Of a stretch of DNA of 64,000 nt, positions 1 to 9,878 are shown piece by piece. The stretch comes from Terebella lapidaria (taxonomy: Eukaryota > Annelida > Polychaeta > Terebellida > Terebellidae), in assembly GCA_949152475.1 (NCBI GenBank), contig OX424556.1, positions 53,216,451 to 53,280,450 of the forward strand, given 5' to 3'. Position 1 is the stretch's first letter; each line of letters begins with the position of its first letter. The position numbers were made by a program, and so were the translations under genes. Below the pieces are notes generated by a model. That model saw only the letters and a list, made by a program, of their open reading frames with translations. It was not told the DNA's origin and ran no database searches.

Positions 1-217
1 TAATTGCATGACAATGGAGAGCGCTGTTTTGAATTAGTTTGCGGCTGGTATGCGCAAGTGCAATTACCGAATCTCCTACCAGTTATCTTGGAACTCGCAT
101 AAGTCTGACCTGGTTTAATTACTATAATTACCTATATTACTACGCCAACACGTAACCAGTAGAAATATGTTGTATTGCAGCGATGGACAGTGATACATTA
201 GTTTTAATCATTTCAGA

Positions 218-754
218 TGTTACAGTGGTATTTACAACCCCTCAAATATGTCAGTCTTTTCATAGCATAACATTGTCCAATTTACTTATTCACAGCCCCT
301 TGATCTTTGCATGTAATACGATTGTCTCTTTACCATAGAATGTTTGACGTGTGACTGAATTGGAATCAGAATGAATGGTGTAATTGAAGGTGTGAATTGT
401 GTGCATGTCTGTGTCTGCCTGAGCGTGTGTTTGTTGTTATTGTTAAATAGATCTAATTGTCCCTAATAACTGTGACCACTGTGCCGGTTTTGTCATGCCT
501 TGTAATGCATGTTTTATGACTGATTATGTCACAAAGACTTCTACAGATGGCTTAGTTGTATCATGCCTATAAAAGTAGCAAGGAAAAGACAGTCGGGGGA
601 GTCGGTGGTCAGAAGACCAGATAGTCAACATGTATTTCCAACGTGTGGATTGAAAATAAAATATATTAATACAAGATTGACTCGTCAAGCCCTATTGGCT
701 AATTTCCCCACAACAATCCCGGGATAACATACGGGGCAACCCGGTGTTATAACA
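218..754 (+). repeat. 5' LTR of GypA
   Basis: This LTR is identical in length to the copy at 7061-7597. It contains a TATA box (TATAAAAG, 568-575), so transcription probably starts near 595-605, and an AATAAA polyadenylation signal at 655-660. The ends form the short inverted repeat TGTTA...TAACA. The three differences from the 3' copy are a G/C near 350 (TTTGACG against TTTCACG), an A/G in CTAATAACTG against CTAATAGCTG, and a C/T in AAGCCC against AAGCTC. Confidence 0.96.
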
Positions 755-756
755 AC

Positions 757-774
757 TGGTGGAGAATCCGGGTA
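757..774 (+). other. Candidate primer-binding site of GypA
   Basis: Two bases after the 5' LTR the sequence begins TGG (TGGTGGAGAATCCGGG), the position and first three bases expected for a site complementary to a tRNA 3' CCA end. I could not match the remainder to a specific tRNA from memory, so the primer is unassigned. Confidence 0.55.
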
Positions 775-844
775 TGACAAGCCATGGACTCACGGATCTA
801 CTGATATCAAGGAAGAATGACTGGAACCATGGAACACCTCGATC

Positions 845-1648
845 ATGGATAATCTACTAATACCAGACCTGAGTTTCTCAGGAAATCAAGACGAGGATGT
901 CACGTCATTCATAAACTATGTATCAAGGTACGGTCACTATCAAGGTATAAAAGAAGACAAGTTGTGCATTCTTTTACCATTATTGCTGAAAGGAAAGGCT
1001 CTTTACTGGTTTGACAATTTAACGGACTTACCGAAGGATTGGACTCAGCTAAAATCACGATTTCTACAGAAATTTCTACGGTCACACCGCCTCATTGAAG
1101 AACAATCTCTGTTTGAAATCAAACAAGGTGCTGAAAATGTCCACGATTACACATCAAGATGTATCAGAAAATACCGTGAGCTTGAGCTCACTGATCGGGA
1201 AAAAGTGCGTCATTATGTATTCGGGCTCAACACGAATCTAAAAACATATGTCCTTGATAAGGACCCACAAAATCTCGACGATGCAGAAACATTCGCGAAA
1301 AAGGGCGAATCCCTTCAAACATTAGTCGTCGGTGAAGATTCCAGCAACAGTTGTAATGACAACATTCATAAGCGAGTAGATGTCATCTCCACGCTCGAGG
1401 AAAGAGTAGCAGCGATCCAGGACCAAGTGGAGACCTATATCAAGACCCCCGCACAGATCGATCAGCCAAGAGAAAGATGGCAGCCAAACTCTGCGCAGAA
1501 TCGTCCTCGCAGCTCCATAGATCATCATCGCACTTTCTCTTACAGCGCGCCACACAGCCTTTCAAGTCCGCCCCACGATGATGATTACAAGCGTCGCGAG
1601 ATCGCGTCACTCCGCACCGACCGACGACGGCAGCCGGGAAACTGCTAA
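845..1648 (+). CDS. gag: Gag polyprotein of GypA
   Basis: A 267-residue capsid-type protein. The middle part (about residues 25-150) has the hallmarks of the retrotransposon Gag family: a LLLKGKALYWFDNL-type stretch, then FLQKFLRS and repeated amphipathic helices. The family assembles the virus-like particle in the cytoplasm. There is no CCHC zinc knuckle. The C-terminus is instead Arg/Asp-rich (DDDYKRRE, RTDRRRQ) and may bind RNA by charge. The ATG lies about 90 bases after the LTR and is the first long-ORF start. The ORF ends in GGA AAC TGC TAA, where the last sense codons overlap a -1 slippery heptamer that leads into pol. Family assignment is secure; nucleic-acid binding by the C-terminus is inference. 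Confidence 0.92.
   Translation: MDNLLIPDLSFSGNQDEDVTSFINYVSRYGHYQGIKEDKLCILLPLLLKGKALYWFDNLTDLPKDWTQLKSRFLQKFLRSHRLIEEQSLFEIKQGAENVHDYTSRCIRKYRELELTDREKVRHYVFGLNTNLKTYVLDKDPQNLDDAETFAKKGESLQTLVVGEDSSNSCNDNIHKRVDVISTLEERVAAIQDQVETYIKTPAQIDQPRERWQPNSAQNRPRSSIDHHRTFSYSAPHSLSSPPHDDDYKRREIASLRTDRRRQPGNC
1636..1642 (+). promoter_or_regulatory. Probable -1 ribosomal frameshift site GGGAAAC at the gag-pol junction
   Basis: The heptamer GGGAAAC fits X XXY YYZ and is in the correct phase: GGA and AAC are gag codons, two codons before the TAA at 1646-1648. The -1 frame is open from 1585 (after two TGA codons at 1579-1584) straight into pol. Nine bases downstream, CCTCCA (1652-1657) can pair with TGGAGG (1688-1693), a possible stimulatory stem. 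GGGAAAC is an established slippery sequence in some retroviruses. Pol is therefore most likely made as a Gag-Pol fusion and not from the ATG at 1675. Confidence 0.85.
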
Positions 1649-1674
1649 GGCCCTCCAACATCTCTGACGAGCGG

Positions 1675-4600
1675 ATGTCTGGTGGGCTGGAGGCTTCAAC
1701 TAACCCGGATGGTCGTGAAAATGTATCTACATGTAGTAAGTTTAATCATAATGTTATGTCTGTAAATATTTTCAATAATTCGTTTGATGCACTTATCGAT
1801 ACAGGTGCCGAGATAAGTGTTATAGATGTATCGGTTTTCGGTTGTTTGCCCGAAAATATCAAATCTAAGGCCAAGTATGTGGAAAAGAAATGCACTCTTG
1901 CTAACGGTAGTCACGTTTCGTTAATTGGCAATATTGATATTCCTGTATATGTGTGTAAACAACGGTATCTCATCAAGTTTCACATCATGGACAATGCTGT
2001 AAAGCCTGTCATTCTAGGTTTGGATTTTCTTCAGAAACAAAATGTCAAACTTCATTTCTCAAAAGATCAACCTCAATTATTTTCAACATCCAAACCAGTG
2101 CCGATATTGTCCATGTCTACTATAGAGATTCCAGCCATGTGTGAAATTGTTTGTTCAGGTAATCTCGTGACTTCTCTTCCCAACAAAGCATCAGGTGAGA
2201 GTGTAGCATTTAAAGGTCTCAATGACAAACAAATACTTGTCGCTTCACTTGCTGTCACTGTTCATGAAAACAACGTTCCTGTAAGATTGTATAATTATAG
2301 TAATTCATCAAGAGTGATCAAGTCAGGTGAGCGTATTGCCACATTCGTGCCATGGGACCACAATGTGTCCGTAATTAGTGATCCGGCCACATCGGAACCT
2401 AAATTAGCATTCTTGAACATCTCACACTCTAAATCTCACCCTCCTAAAGTCGATCTGTCAAAATCGCAGCTAAACAAGCAACAAAAGTCACAAGTCCTAA
2501 ACTTACTCAATGAATACTCTGACTGTTTTGTAGACCCCAACACTAATAAGCTAGGTTTAACAAATTTGCACACACATAAAATAGAATTAATGCCTGACGT
2601 TAAACCAGTACACAAGCTACCATACAGAATGTCACCAAACATACGTAATGAAATGAAAAACATCGTCCAAGAACAACTTGATCAAGGAGTACTTGAGGAA
2701 ACATCTGAAGGTGACTGGGCTTCCCCAGCTCTACTAGTCCGGAAGGCAAATGGCGGCATGAGGATGGTAATTGACTACCGCGCTTTGAACGCTGTCACCA
2801 TTCCTAAGTATCTCAGAGTGCCCCGCCTGGATGAAGTTCTGGATGACATCGGACACAACAAACCAAAGTTCTTCTCAACATTTGATCTCCAATCTGGATT
2901 CCATCAGGTCCCTCTTGACGAGGCAAGTAGAGACAAAACGTCATTCCTAACGCACTTCGGAAAGTTCAGGTATAAAACTATGCCACAAGGTATCTCAGGT
3001 GCTCCGAATTCTTTCCAGTATCTCGTCGACGCGCTTTTGAAAGGTATCCAGTACAAATACGCAATTGCTTACATTGACGATATCTGCTGTTTCTCTCCTA
3101 CTTTTGACAAACACATTGAACACCTAAAGGACATTTTCAATCGCCTAAGATCAGCTAATCTGAAACTTAAACCATCTAAATGTCATTTTGCTGTAAATAA
3201 AGTCGAATTTCTCGGACACGTTCTAACGCCAGATGGCATCTCACCTAACCCTAACAAAGTAAATGTAATCAGGTCCTACTCTCCTCCAACAAAACTCAAG
3301 CAATTGCGTCGCTTCCTAGGCATGGCCGGATTCTATCGTCGATTCATTCCCAAATTTGGACAGATTGCTCGACCTCTCTATGACCTCACAAAAAAGAAAT
3401 CAAAATTCGACTGGACATCCGAGTGTGCTGCAGCTTTCACTCAGCTAAAGGACATCATCTCCAGCGATCAAGTTCTGGCATATCCCAACTTCAACAAAAG
3501 ATTTGTCCTCGCCACAGATGCGTCCAAATCCGGAATAGGTGCTGTCTTGAGTCAATATGATGACAACAATATTCTCCGACCAGTAGCCTTTGCAGGCCGA
3601 TCATTCACTCAAGCAGAAAGAAACTATACCACAACGGAACAAGAATTGCTCGCTGTTATCTTCAGTGTGATTCACTTCAAGGTATATCTGGAAGCAAACG
3701 AGTTCGACCTCATCACTGATCATGCGGCTCTCAAGTGGATTCTGGGGCAGAAAAATCTGACTTCACGACTGGCCAGATGGGCTTTCATCCTGCAGGGGTA
3801 CAGGTTCACGACATCCCATATCAAGGGCTCACTGAATGTCGTTCCTGACGCCCTGTCCAGGGCTAATCACGATGAATCGCACACCAAAGTCGATGATGAA
3901 ATTGACAGTTTCCCCGACCTGAGTAGCATCGTGACAATGTCACCAGTTCCACAACTTCAACCAAGAAAGATTCGCTCATCAAAACATGTGCAATTTGACA
4001 ATGTGCTAGACACAATCTTCCATTACAATCCAGACGATCAGTTTGTAACTCCATATCAACTCACACATTCCTCTCCACTAACCATCACATTTCCAGCTGA
4101 TCATGATGCAGTTTACTCTACACTACAAATCAGCATACCAGAAACAACGCAACAAACATGCATATCATCCATTTCAAAATCAGACAGACGACGAAACAAA
4201 CTAAGACCTACTCTGGAAAATAAAGCTCATGATCCTTTCACACACATTGACCTCTCACCCCAAAACATTCTTGAAGAACAATTAAAAGACCCCCAATGTA
4301 AATCAATAATGGATTTTCTCCGATTCGGCATTCTCCCTAAAGATGACAAAAATGCACGAGCCATAATCCTCAGACAAGAAGATTACATCATCATAGACAG
4401 AATACTCTACCACATCTACACATCTTCAGGTCCAAAACTCTCCACAACAACAGCACAACTCGTCATCCCACAAAATATCAAACATCACATTCTCTCACTA
4501 CACCATGACAGTTCATTCGCTGGTCACATCGGCATCTCCAAAATGATCTCAGTCATGCGCACAAAGTTCTTCTGGATTGGAATGATCAAAGACATTCACG

Positions 4601-5973
4601 ATTACGCCAACTCATGTCCGTCCTGCAATATCACGAAGTCAACGTCCTATCGAGCCAAGCCACCACTCACCCTGAGAGATCCTGCTCCAGCAGCCTTTGA
4701 CTCAGTGTTCATGGACACAGTCGGACCACTCCCAGTGTCACATAGAAACAATTGTCACATTGTCTGTGTCACTGACATGTACAGCCGTTACATCGTCGCC
4801 TGGGCGTCTCCAGATATCAAGGCTTCAACAATCGCCCGGGATTTCTATGACAAGGTCATATGTGTCTACGGATGTCCGCGTATTTTGTTGAGTGACAATG
4901 GTAAAGCCTTCACTTCAGAACTTTTCAAGAATCTAGCCAAATGCTACAACATCAAGCAGGTTTTCTCCACCGCTTATCACGCCAAATCTCAAGGTCAAGT
5001 GGAGAGAGCACAGAGATCGATCCTGACTCTACTTCGGAACTTTGTCGACACCAAACAGAAGACATGGGACACATACATTCCAAGTATCCTGTTCAGCTTG
5101 AACACTAGCGAAAACTCCAGTCTTGGACTAAGTAGTCACTTCATGCTGTTCGGGCGACACCCAGTCTTCCCATCCGACATCCAGTTTCCTGATCCTCTCG
5201 AGACACCGAAATCTGCTCAAGACCAACTGACGCAGATTCTCCAGAACCAAGAAGCAGCAGAAGATTTGGCGGCAAAGCACTTGACAGAATATCAGACCAA
5301 AATGAAAGCTAACTATGACAAAACATCAAACGACCGAAACTTCTACCCCGGAGATATCGTCTATATGTATGTCCCAAAACTCAATGTCCCTCACACAAAG
5401 AAAAAGCTCCAAGCATCATTTCATGGGCCTTATGTCATCACCAAATTTGTATCCGACACTGCGGTGAATCTCCGGCGCATATCAGACGGGAAGTTCATCA
5501 AGAAGTCTGTGTCAGTGGAACGATTGAAAAAGGGTGCGTTGCGTCAAAACGTCAATGCCTGGGATCCTCTCCCTTATGCTGACAACATCGATGATCCTGA
5601 TGAAATCGACCACGATGACCTTCCAAGCAACAGCTTCCCAAACGTCACTGACCAGACAACGAATCCTGCTCCTGAGCCGAAACCTCAACGTGCATCACGT
5701 CTAAGATCCAGAAGAACAGATACCAGTAACCTGACTTTGACTGCTACAAAATCTCGAACTGATGATCCGGACCCCAGTTACCACACTGTCAAAGCAGTAC
5801 TAGGCGGACGACGGACATCACAAGGCGAAACTTTCAATATCCAATTTGTGGACGGTTCAACCATGTGGTTACCAAAATCAGCATGTTCTTCAGAATTAGT
5901 CAAAATGATAAACGAACTGATAAAAAATAACAAAATCCAACTAAAAGATGTCCCAAATCTCCGAAATCATTGA
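1675..5973 (+). CDS. pol: Pol polyprotein of GypA (protease, RT, RNase H, integrase)
   Basis: The 1,432-residue ORF carries all enzymes needed for reverse transcription and integration. The aspartic protease has DTG at residues 42-44 and an ILGLDFL follow-up near 113. The reverse transcriptase has FDLQSGFHQ near 405 and the catalytic YIDD at 466-469. RNase H starts near TDASKSGIG, with Asp 615. The integrase shows an H-H...C-x2-C zinc module (about 944-985) and the DD35E core at Asp 1014, Asp 1074 and Glu 1110, with exactly 35 residues between the last two. A GPY/F-like module (HGPYVI) and a short chromodomain-like tail (about 1375-1425, FVDGSTMWLP) follow. No stop or frameshift is visible and all catalytic residues are present. 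The reading frame is -1 relative to gag, so the first ATG is probably not the true start. Confidence 0.95.
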   Translation: MSGGLEASTNPDGRENVSTCSKFNHNVMSVNIFNNSFDALIDTGAEISVIDVSVFGCLPENIKSKAKYVEKKCTLANGSHVSLIGNIDIPVYVCKQRYLIKFHIMDNAVKPVILGLDFLQKQNVKLHFSKDQPQLFSTSKPVPILSMSTIEIPAMCEIVCSGNLVTSLPNKASGESVAFKGLNDKQILVASLAVTVHENNVPVRLYNYSNSSRVIKSGERIATFVPWDHNVSVISDPATSEPKLAFLNISHSKSHPPKVDLSKSQLNKQQKSQVLNLLNEYSDCFVDPNTNKLGLTNLHTHKIELMPDVKPVHKLPYRMSPNIRNEMKNIVQEQLDQGVLEETSEGDWASPALLVRKANGGMRMVIDYRALNAVTIPKYLRVPRLDEVLDDIGHNKPKFFSTFDLQSGFHQVPLDEASRDKTSFLTHFGKFRYKTMPQGISGAPNSFQYLVDALLKGIQYKYAIAYIDDICCFSPTFDKHIEHLKDIFNRLRSANLKLKPSKCHFAVNKVEFLGHVLTPDGISPNPNKVNVIRSYSPPTKLKQLRRFLGMAGFYRRFIPKFGQIARPLYDLTKKKSKFDWTSECAAAFTQLKDIISSDQVLAYPNFNKRFVLATDASKSGIGAVLSQYDDNNILRPVAFAGRSFTQAERNYTTTEQELLAVIFSVIHFKVYLEANEFDLITDHAALKWILGQKNLTSRLARWAFILQGYRFTTSHIKGSLNVVPDALSRANHDESHTKVDDEIDSFPDLSSIVTMSPVPQLQPRKIRSSKHVQFDNVLDTIFHYNPDDQFVTPYQLTHSSPLTITFPADHDAVYSTLQISIPETTQQTCISSISKSDRRRNKLRPTLENKAHDPFTHIDLSPQNILEEQLKDPQCKSIMDFLRFGILPKDDKNARAIILRQEDYIIIDRILYHIYTSSGPKLSTTTAQLVIPQNIKHHILSLHHDSSFAGHIGISKMISVMRTKFFWIGMIKDIHDYANSCPSCNITKSTSYRAKPPLTLRDPAPAAFDSVFMDTVGPLPVSHRNNCHIVCVTDMYSRYIVAWASPDIKASTIARDFYDKVICVYGCPRILLSDNGKAFTSELFKNLAKCYNIKQVFSTAYHAKSQGQVERAQRSILTLLRNFVDTKQKTWDTYIPSILFSLNTSENSSLGLSSHFMLFGRHPVFPSDIQFPDPLETPKSAQDQLTQILQNQEAAEDLAAKHLTEYQTKMKANYDKTSNDRNFYPGDIVYMYVPKLNVPHTKKKLQASFHGPYVITKFVSDTAVNLRRISDGKFIKKSVSVERLKKGALRQNVNAWDPLPYADNIDDPDEIDHDDLPSNSFPNVTDQTTNPAPEPKPQRASRLRSRRTDTSNLTLTATKSRTDDPDPSYHTVKAVLGGRRTSQGETFNIQFVDGSTMWLPKSACSSELVKMINELIKNNKIQLKDVPNLRNH

Positions 5974-7046
5974 ATTCATTCATTAATAAAACCTGAAATT
6001 TACCCCTAAACTCGGTCACAACGCTCAAACTTATCATTATGCATATACATCTCAATTTTATTGCTTAACTAATCTGGTCATATGGCGCAATGTGAAATAT
6101 TGCTCAAATGTCGTGTTCACTCTTGAATGGAGGTAAATCACAAGTCTGCATTTGCAGTTTTCACGTAACATTGTCGTCACTGGACCTTGACAGCAAGTTT
6201 TAACGATCTTCAGAAACATTGTATCAAACTATACACTCGAGCCCCACTTGATGGTTAAAAGAAGTCACGAGAATCTATTATCATTATGATCTGTAACTCA
6301 TATCTAAAATTATTTCTCATTGTCTCATGTTTTATTGGTATACGGGTCGTCACAATGTTGAATTCAAATGCAGTTGTGTAAGATGGATCTTTTTCCTAAA
6401 GAATACATGTGTTTTGCTATTTTCAAGGTCATTGTATCGCTGTTAATTACCTTAATATTATATACATCAGATATGAGAATCGTTCGTCATATTTATCACA
6501 ATTCGTTCATTATTCTACATTATTCTGTGTCAATTATGTTCTCATTGTTTCATGTCATACTGGTATATGTTGTCACAGTGTTGAATTTCAATGCAATTGT
6601 GTAACATGGAACTTTCTCCTAAAATATACACACATTTTGCTATTTTCAATGTCATTGTATTACTATTACCTTTATAAATGTATTGAATATGAGAATGTAC
6701 TACCATGATTATCCCAATTCATTTATTCCACTATATGATCTATGGCACTCGTTTGTTTTTGTGTTTATTTCTTCATGTTCGTATATATTCGTTCTTGTCG
6801 TACACGTATCATTACTCGATACAACATTACTCGATATCAAAATCGATCGTGTATACTTCTGAAAATCATTGTATATTCGTGTCTGTGTGTGTCATACATT
6901 TAATTGTCCTGCGCCATGCAGCAAATATATACATTATGTCCAAAGCTCGTCACTGTAAGTATTGTATATAATTGTGTGTATATCATTTTGTATTTTCACC
7001 ATGTTTCAACTATGTTATTATCGTACAGTGGAAGTACTATTTTTTT
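5974..7046 (+). other. GypA 3' non-coding region with a diverged ~225-bp tandem duplication
   Basis: About 1.07 kb between the pol stop and the polypurine tract has only short ORFs (the longest 99 codons) in several frames. A block starting at 6316 (CTCATTGTCTCATG) recurs at 6541 (CTCATTGTTTCATG) with a period of 225 bp, and similarity continues into the flanks (roughly 6100-6720). The hydrophobic translation near 6368-6604 comes from AT-rich duplicated sequence and is not a credible envelope protein: there is no signal peptide, cleavage site or cysteine pattern. Confidence 0.75.
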
Positions 7047-7056
7047 AAAGAAGGGG
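7047..7056 (+). other. Polypurine tract of GypA
   Basis: AAAGAAGGGG lies four bases upstream of the 3' LTR, after a run of T. This is the expected plus-strand primer site for reverse transcription. Confidence 0.85.
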
Positions 7057-7060
7057 CATA

Positions 7061-7597
7061 TGTTACAGTGGTATTTACAACCCCTCAAATATGTCAGTCT
7101 TTTCATAGCATAACATTGTCCAATTTACTTATTCACAGCCCCTTGATCTTTGCATGTAATACGATTGTCTCTTTACCATAGAATGTTTCACGTGTGACTG
7201 AATTGGAATCAGAATGAATGGTGTAATTGAAGGTGTGAATTGTGTGCATGTCTGTGTCTGCCTGAGCGTGTGTTTGTTGTTATTGTTAAATAGATCTAAT
7301 TGTCCCTAATAGCTGTGACCACTGTGCCGGTTTTGTCATGCCTTGTAATGCATGTTTTATGACTGATTATGTCACAAAGACTTCTACAGATGGCTTAGTT
7401 GTATCATGCCTATAAAAGTAGCAAGGAAAAGACAGTCGGGGGAGTCGGTGGTCAGAAGACCAGATAGTCAACATGTATTTCCAACGTGTGGATTGAAAAT
7501 AAAATATATTAATACAAGATTGACTCGTCAAGCTCTATTGGCTAATTTCCCCACAACAATCCCGGGATAACATACGGGGCAACCCGGTGTTATAACA
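7061..7597 (+). repeat. 3' LTR of GypA
   Basis: This is a 537-bp direct repeat of 218-754 with three differences. It has a TATA box at 7411-7418. It is followed immediately by CAGA, the second copy of the target duplication. Confidence 0.96.
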
Positions 7598-8517
7598 CAG
7601 ACAATAGTTTGAAATTCTTTTTCCGAATTGATTTCATTGTATCAGGCCTATTAGGCTACTTCTCTCGATATCACTGGGGATTATTTGTTGGCAATGAGCT
7701 TAGTCTATAGCATAATGAATGTGAAGCATGAAAATTGCTTTACAAGCGCGACCGCATTAAATAGCCAAGACCACCGTGAGGAAGCCGAGCTTTTACAGTA
7801 CACCAGTCGTTGAAATAATTAGCTAATAAAGGCATAATTTTCCTATTTTATATGAACCCTATCATATAATTTTATTATTCCCAGGGGCCTAGGGTGCAGA
7901 AACTACACATCTATTCATTGTAATAGGTCTAAACGTATTCATCAAATCCTGCCACCTGTTTATGAATATTTAAAGGGAGTGGAAATTCGTTTTTGTGCAT
8001 CATTCATGATAGGCTGTTATGCCCTATCGATAATTTTCTTGCATATCTACGGGAAGGGGTTAGACCCAACCAGATTGCGGAAAGTGTTAAGAAGATTATA
8101 AAGGCGCTTTGTGTATACCCATAGTGATGTTTGGAGGATATTGGTAATGCGGGATTTTAAACTAGAAGGTTCAGAGTTCTGGGGCGACTTATGGAACTGG
8201 AATTCAGTGGGATGTTTTTAACAGAGCCCGGCTAGCAATCTTGGTATCTGACAAAGATACAGTACATCTAAATAGACTTGGGGGAGATGAATTGGCTGAG
8301 GATGCACACAATTTCAACACAATTTCCCATATCATTTACTTTGATGTGACTGATTGTCTGACTTTCTATATGAACTGCATACATATCGGTATGACTTATT
8401 CATATGGAAATAAAATGTGTACCCAAGTTTTATGGGACATCTTCTTACAATGTGAACTCGACATTCAGTATTGTGAGTCCATAGAAAACATGTAAATATA
8501 AAAGGGCCGGGTTTTCT
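7598..8517. other. No recognised feature between GypA and the fold-back element
   Basis: AT-rich sequence with only short ORFs. A stretch at about 8040-8240 could encode a short helical peptide but contains stops and matched nothing I recognise. I see no gene here. Confidence 0.6.
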
Positions 8518-9682
8518 GCCATGTTTTTCTAAAAACATCACAGGGAGGAACCGTTTGTCTGATTCTATGTGCATTATTCTGATTCTATGGGCAAAAAGTC
8601 TGATTCTATGTGCAAATTGTCTGATTCTATGGGCAAGTAAGCAAGTAAGCGGTAGGGCACCAGTAAAACATGCCGGATCAACGACAAATTTCTCAACACA
8701 ATCTGATGGCATATGTTCTGTTTACTCCATAAATCATTGCAGAATATGGATTATGTTCAGTTTCTTATGCAGTGTTCACCATTGTTCATAAATTTGTCGC
8801 ACAAAAGTGGTACGGCCAGGTGGTGGAGCAGTTCTCCATAATAAATCACCAACTGCAAAGCATTCACACTAACCTACCTGGGTATCTGGACAAAAATCAG
8901 TCCAGTTGACATTCTGATTGTTCCTAGATGTGAAATCAGCTACCTAATCAAACAAAATTGATCATAGATTAAAAATAACAGAAACAAACCTGATTCTATG
9001 GGAACAAACCTGATTCTATGGGTAGGTTTGTTTGATAACCATGGAACTATGGGCTACGATCTGTCATCCATGTTATTGACCTTCTCCTGAAAACAGAACA
9101 TAAAATCAAGCTTCAATACTATATTTATTCAGGATCAGCATCGAGAAGCTCTTAGTTCCATGGCTATAACAACACCTTACCCATAGAATCAGGTTTGTTC
9201 CCATAGAATCAGGTTTGTTTCTGTTATTTTTATTCTATGTCCAATTTTGTTGGATTACGAAGCTGACTTTACATCCAGGAACAATCAAAATGTTAACTGG
9301 AATAATTGTCATGCAATTGTGGTCAAGATATTCTGGTTAGTAACTGGAAGCGCTTTGTCTTTGGTGATTTATGATGGCTAACTGCTCCACTGCCTAGCCG
9401 TTCTACTTTTGTGCGACAGATATATGAAGAGCGGTGAACACCACATAAGAAACTGAACATGAATCATATTCTGCAATGATCTAAGAAGTAAATAGAACAT
9501 ATGCCACCAGATTCTGTTGAGAAATTAGCTGTCGATCCAGCATGTTTTACTGGTGCCCCGCAGCTTACTTGCTTATTTGCCCATAGAATCAGACAATTTG
9601 CTCATAGAATCAGACTTTTTGCCCATAGAATCAGGCAATTGCACATAGAATCAGACAAACGGTTCCTCCCTGTGAACATGGC
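8518..9682. mobile_element. Large fold-back (long inverted repeat) element with an internal iterated motif
   Basis: The arms 8518-9048 and 9154-9682 are imperfect reverse complements about 530 bp long, around a spacer of about 105 bp. Outer ends: GCCATGTT...CACAGGGAGGAACC on the left and GGTTCCTCCCTGTGAACATGGC on the right. The motif CTGATTCTATGGG(C/A)A occurs six times in the left arm (four near 8555-8635, two near 8990-9022) and six times inverted in the right arm. No transposase ORF is present; the short ORFs read through the motif and appear in mirrored form on both strands. No clear target duplication was found. Such structures are usually non-autonomous DNA transposons or fold-back elements. 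Confidence 0.85.
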
Positions 9683-9878
9683 GTTATACTTGTACATACA
9701 TTGGCGACCTGCCTCTCTCTGGACCCCGTCAGTTTTTAACCAACACGCTGCCAGACTTCAGAGTCTAGGCCTCTGTTGTTCTCGGTTCCAATCAGAAGCA
9801 GCCCAGCCAGTGCTGACCAGCACTGCTTCCACATAAGTAGGAAGAAATTCGCTGGCAATCAGTTGGCCGGCAAATTTT

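Larger units (their letters stand above)
218..7597 (+). mobile_element. Intact Gypsy-type (Metaviridae) LTR retrotransposon, here GypA
   Basis: A complete LTR element of 7,380 bp. The two 537-bp LTRs begin TGTTACAG and end TATAACA and differ at only three positions that I could find. The 4-bp sequence CAGA flanks both ends (214-217 and 7598-7601), as expected for an integrase-made target duplication. Between the LTRs lie a candidate primer-binding site, a gag ORF, a long pol ORF in the -1 frame and a polypurine tract. Domain order protease, RT, RNase H, integrase is that of Gypsy elements, not Copia. No env-like ORF is convincing. The near-identity of the LTRs and both open ORFs indicate a recent insertion. 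The family within Gypsy is not assigned. Confidence 0.96.

Noticed and set aside
6368..7181. Hydrophobic ORFs after GypA pol as a possible env gene
   Set aside because: The frames are short, overlap each other, derive from an AT-rich duplication and enter the LTR. No signal peptide, furin-like site or cysteine framework is visible.
8332..9836. ORFs on both strands encoding repeated HRIRQFAHRIRLF-type peptides
   Set aside because: They read through the inverted copies of the CCCATAGAATCAGAC motif. The same peptide on opposite strands is a product of the palindrome.
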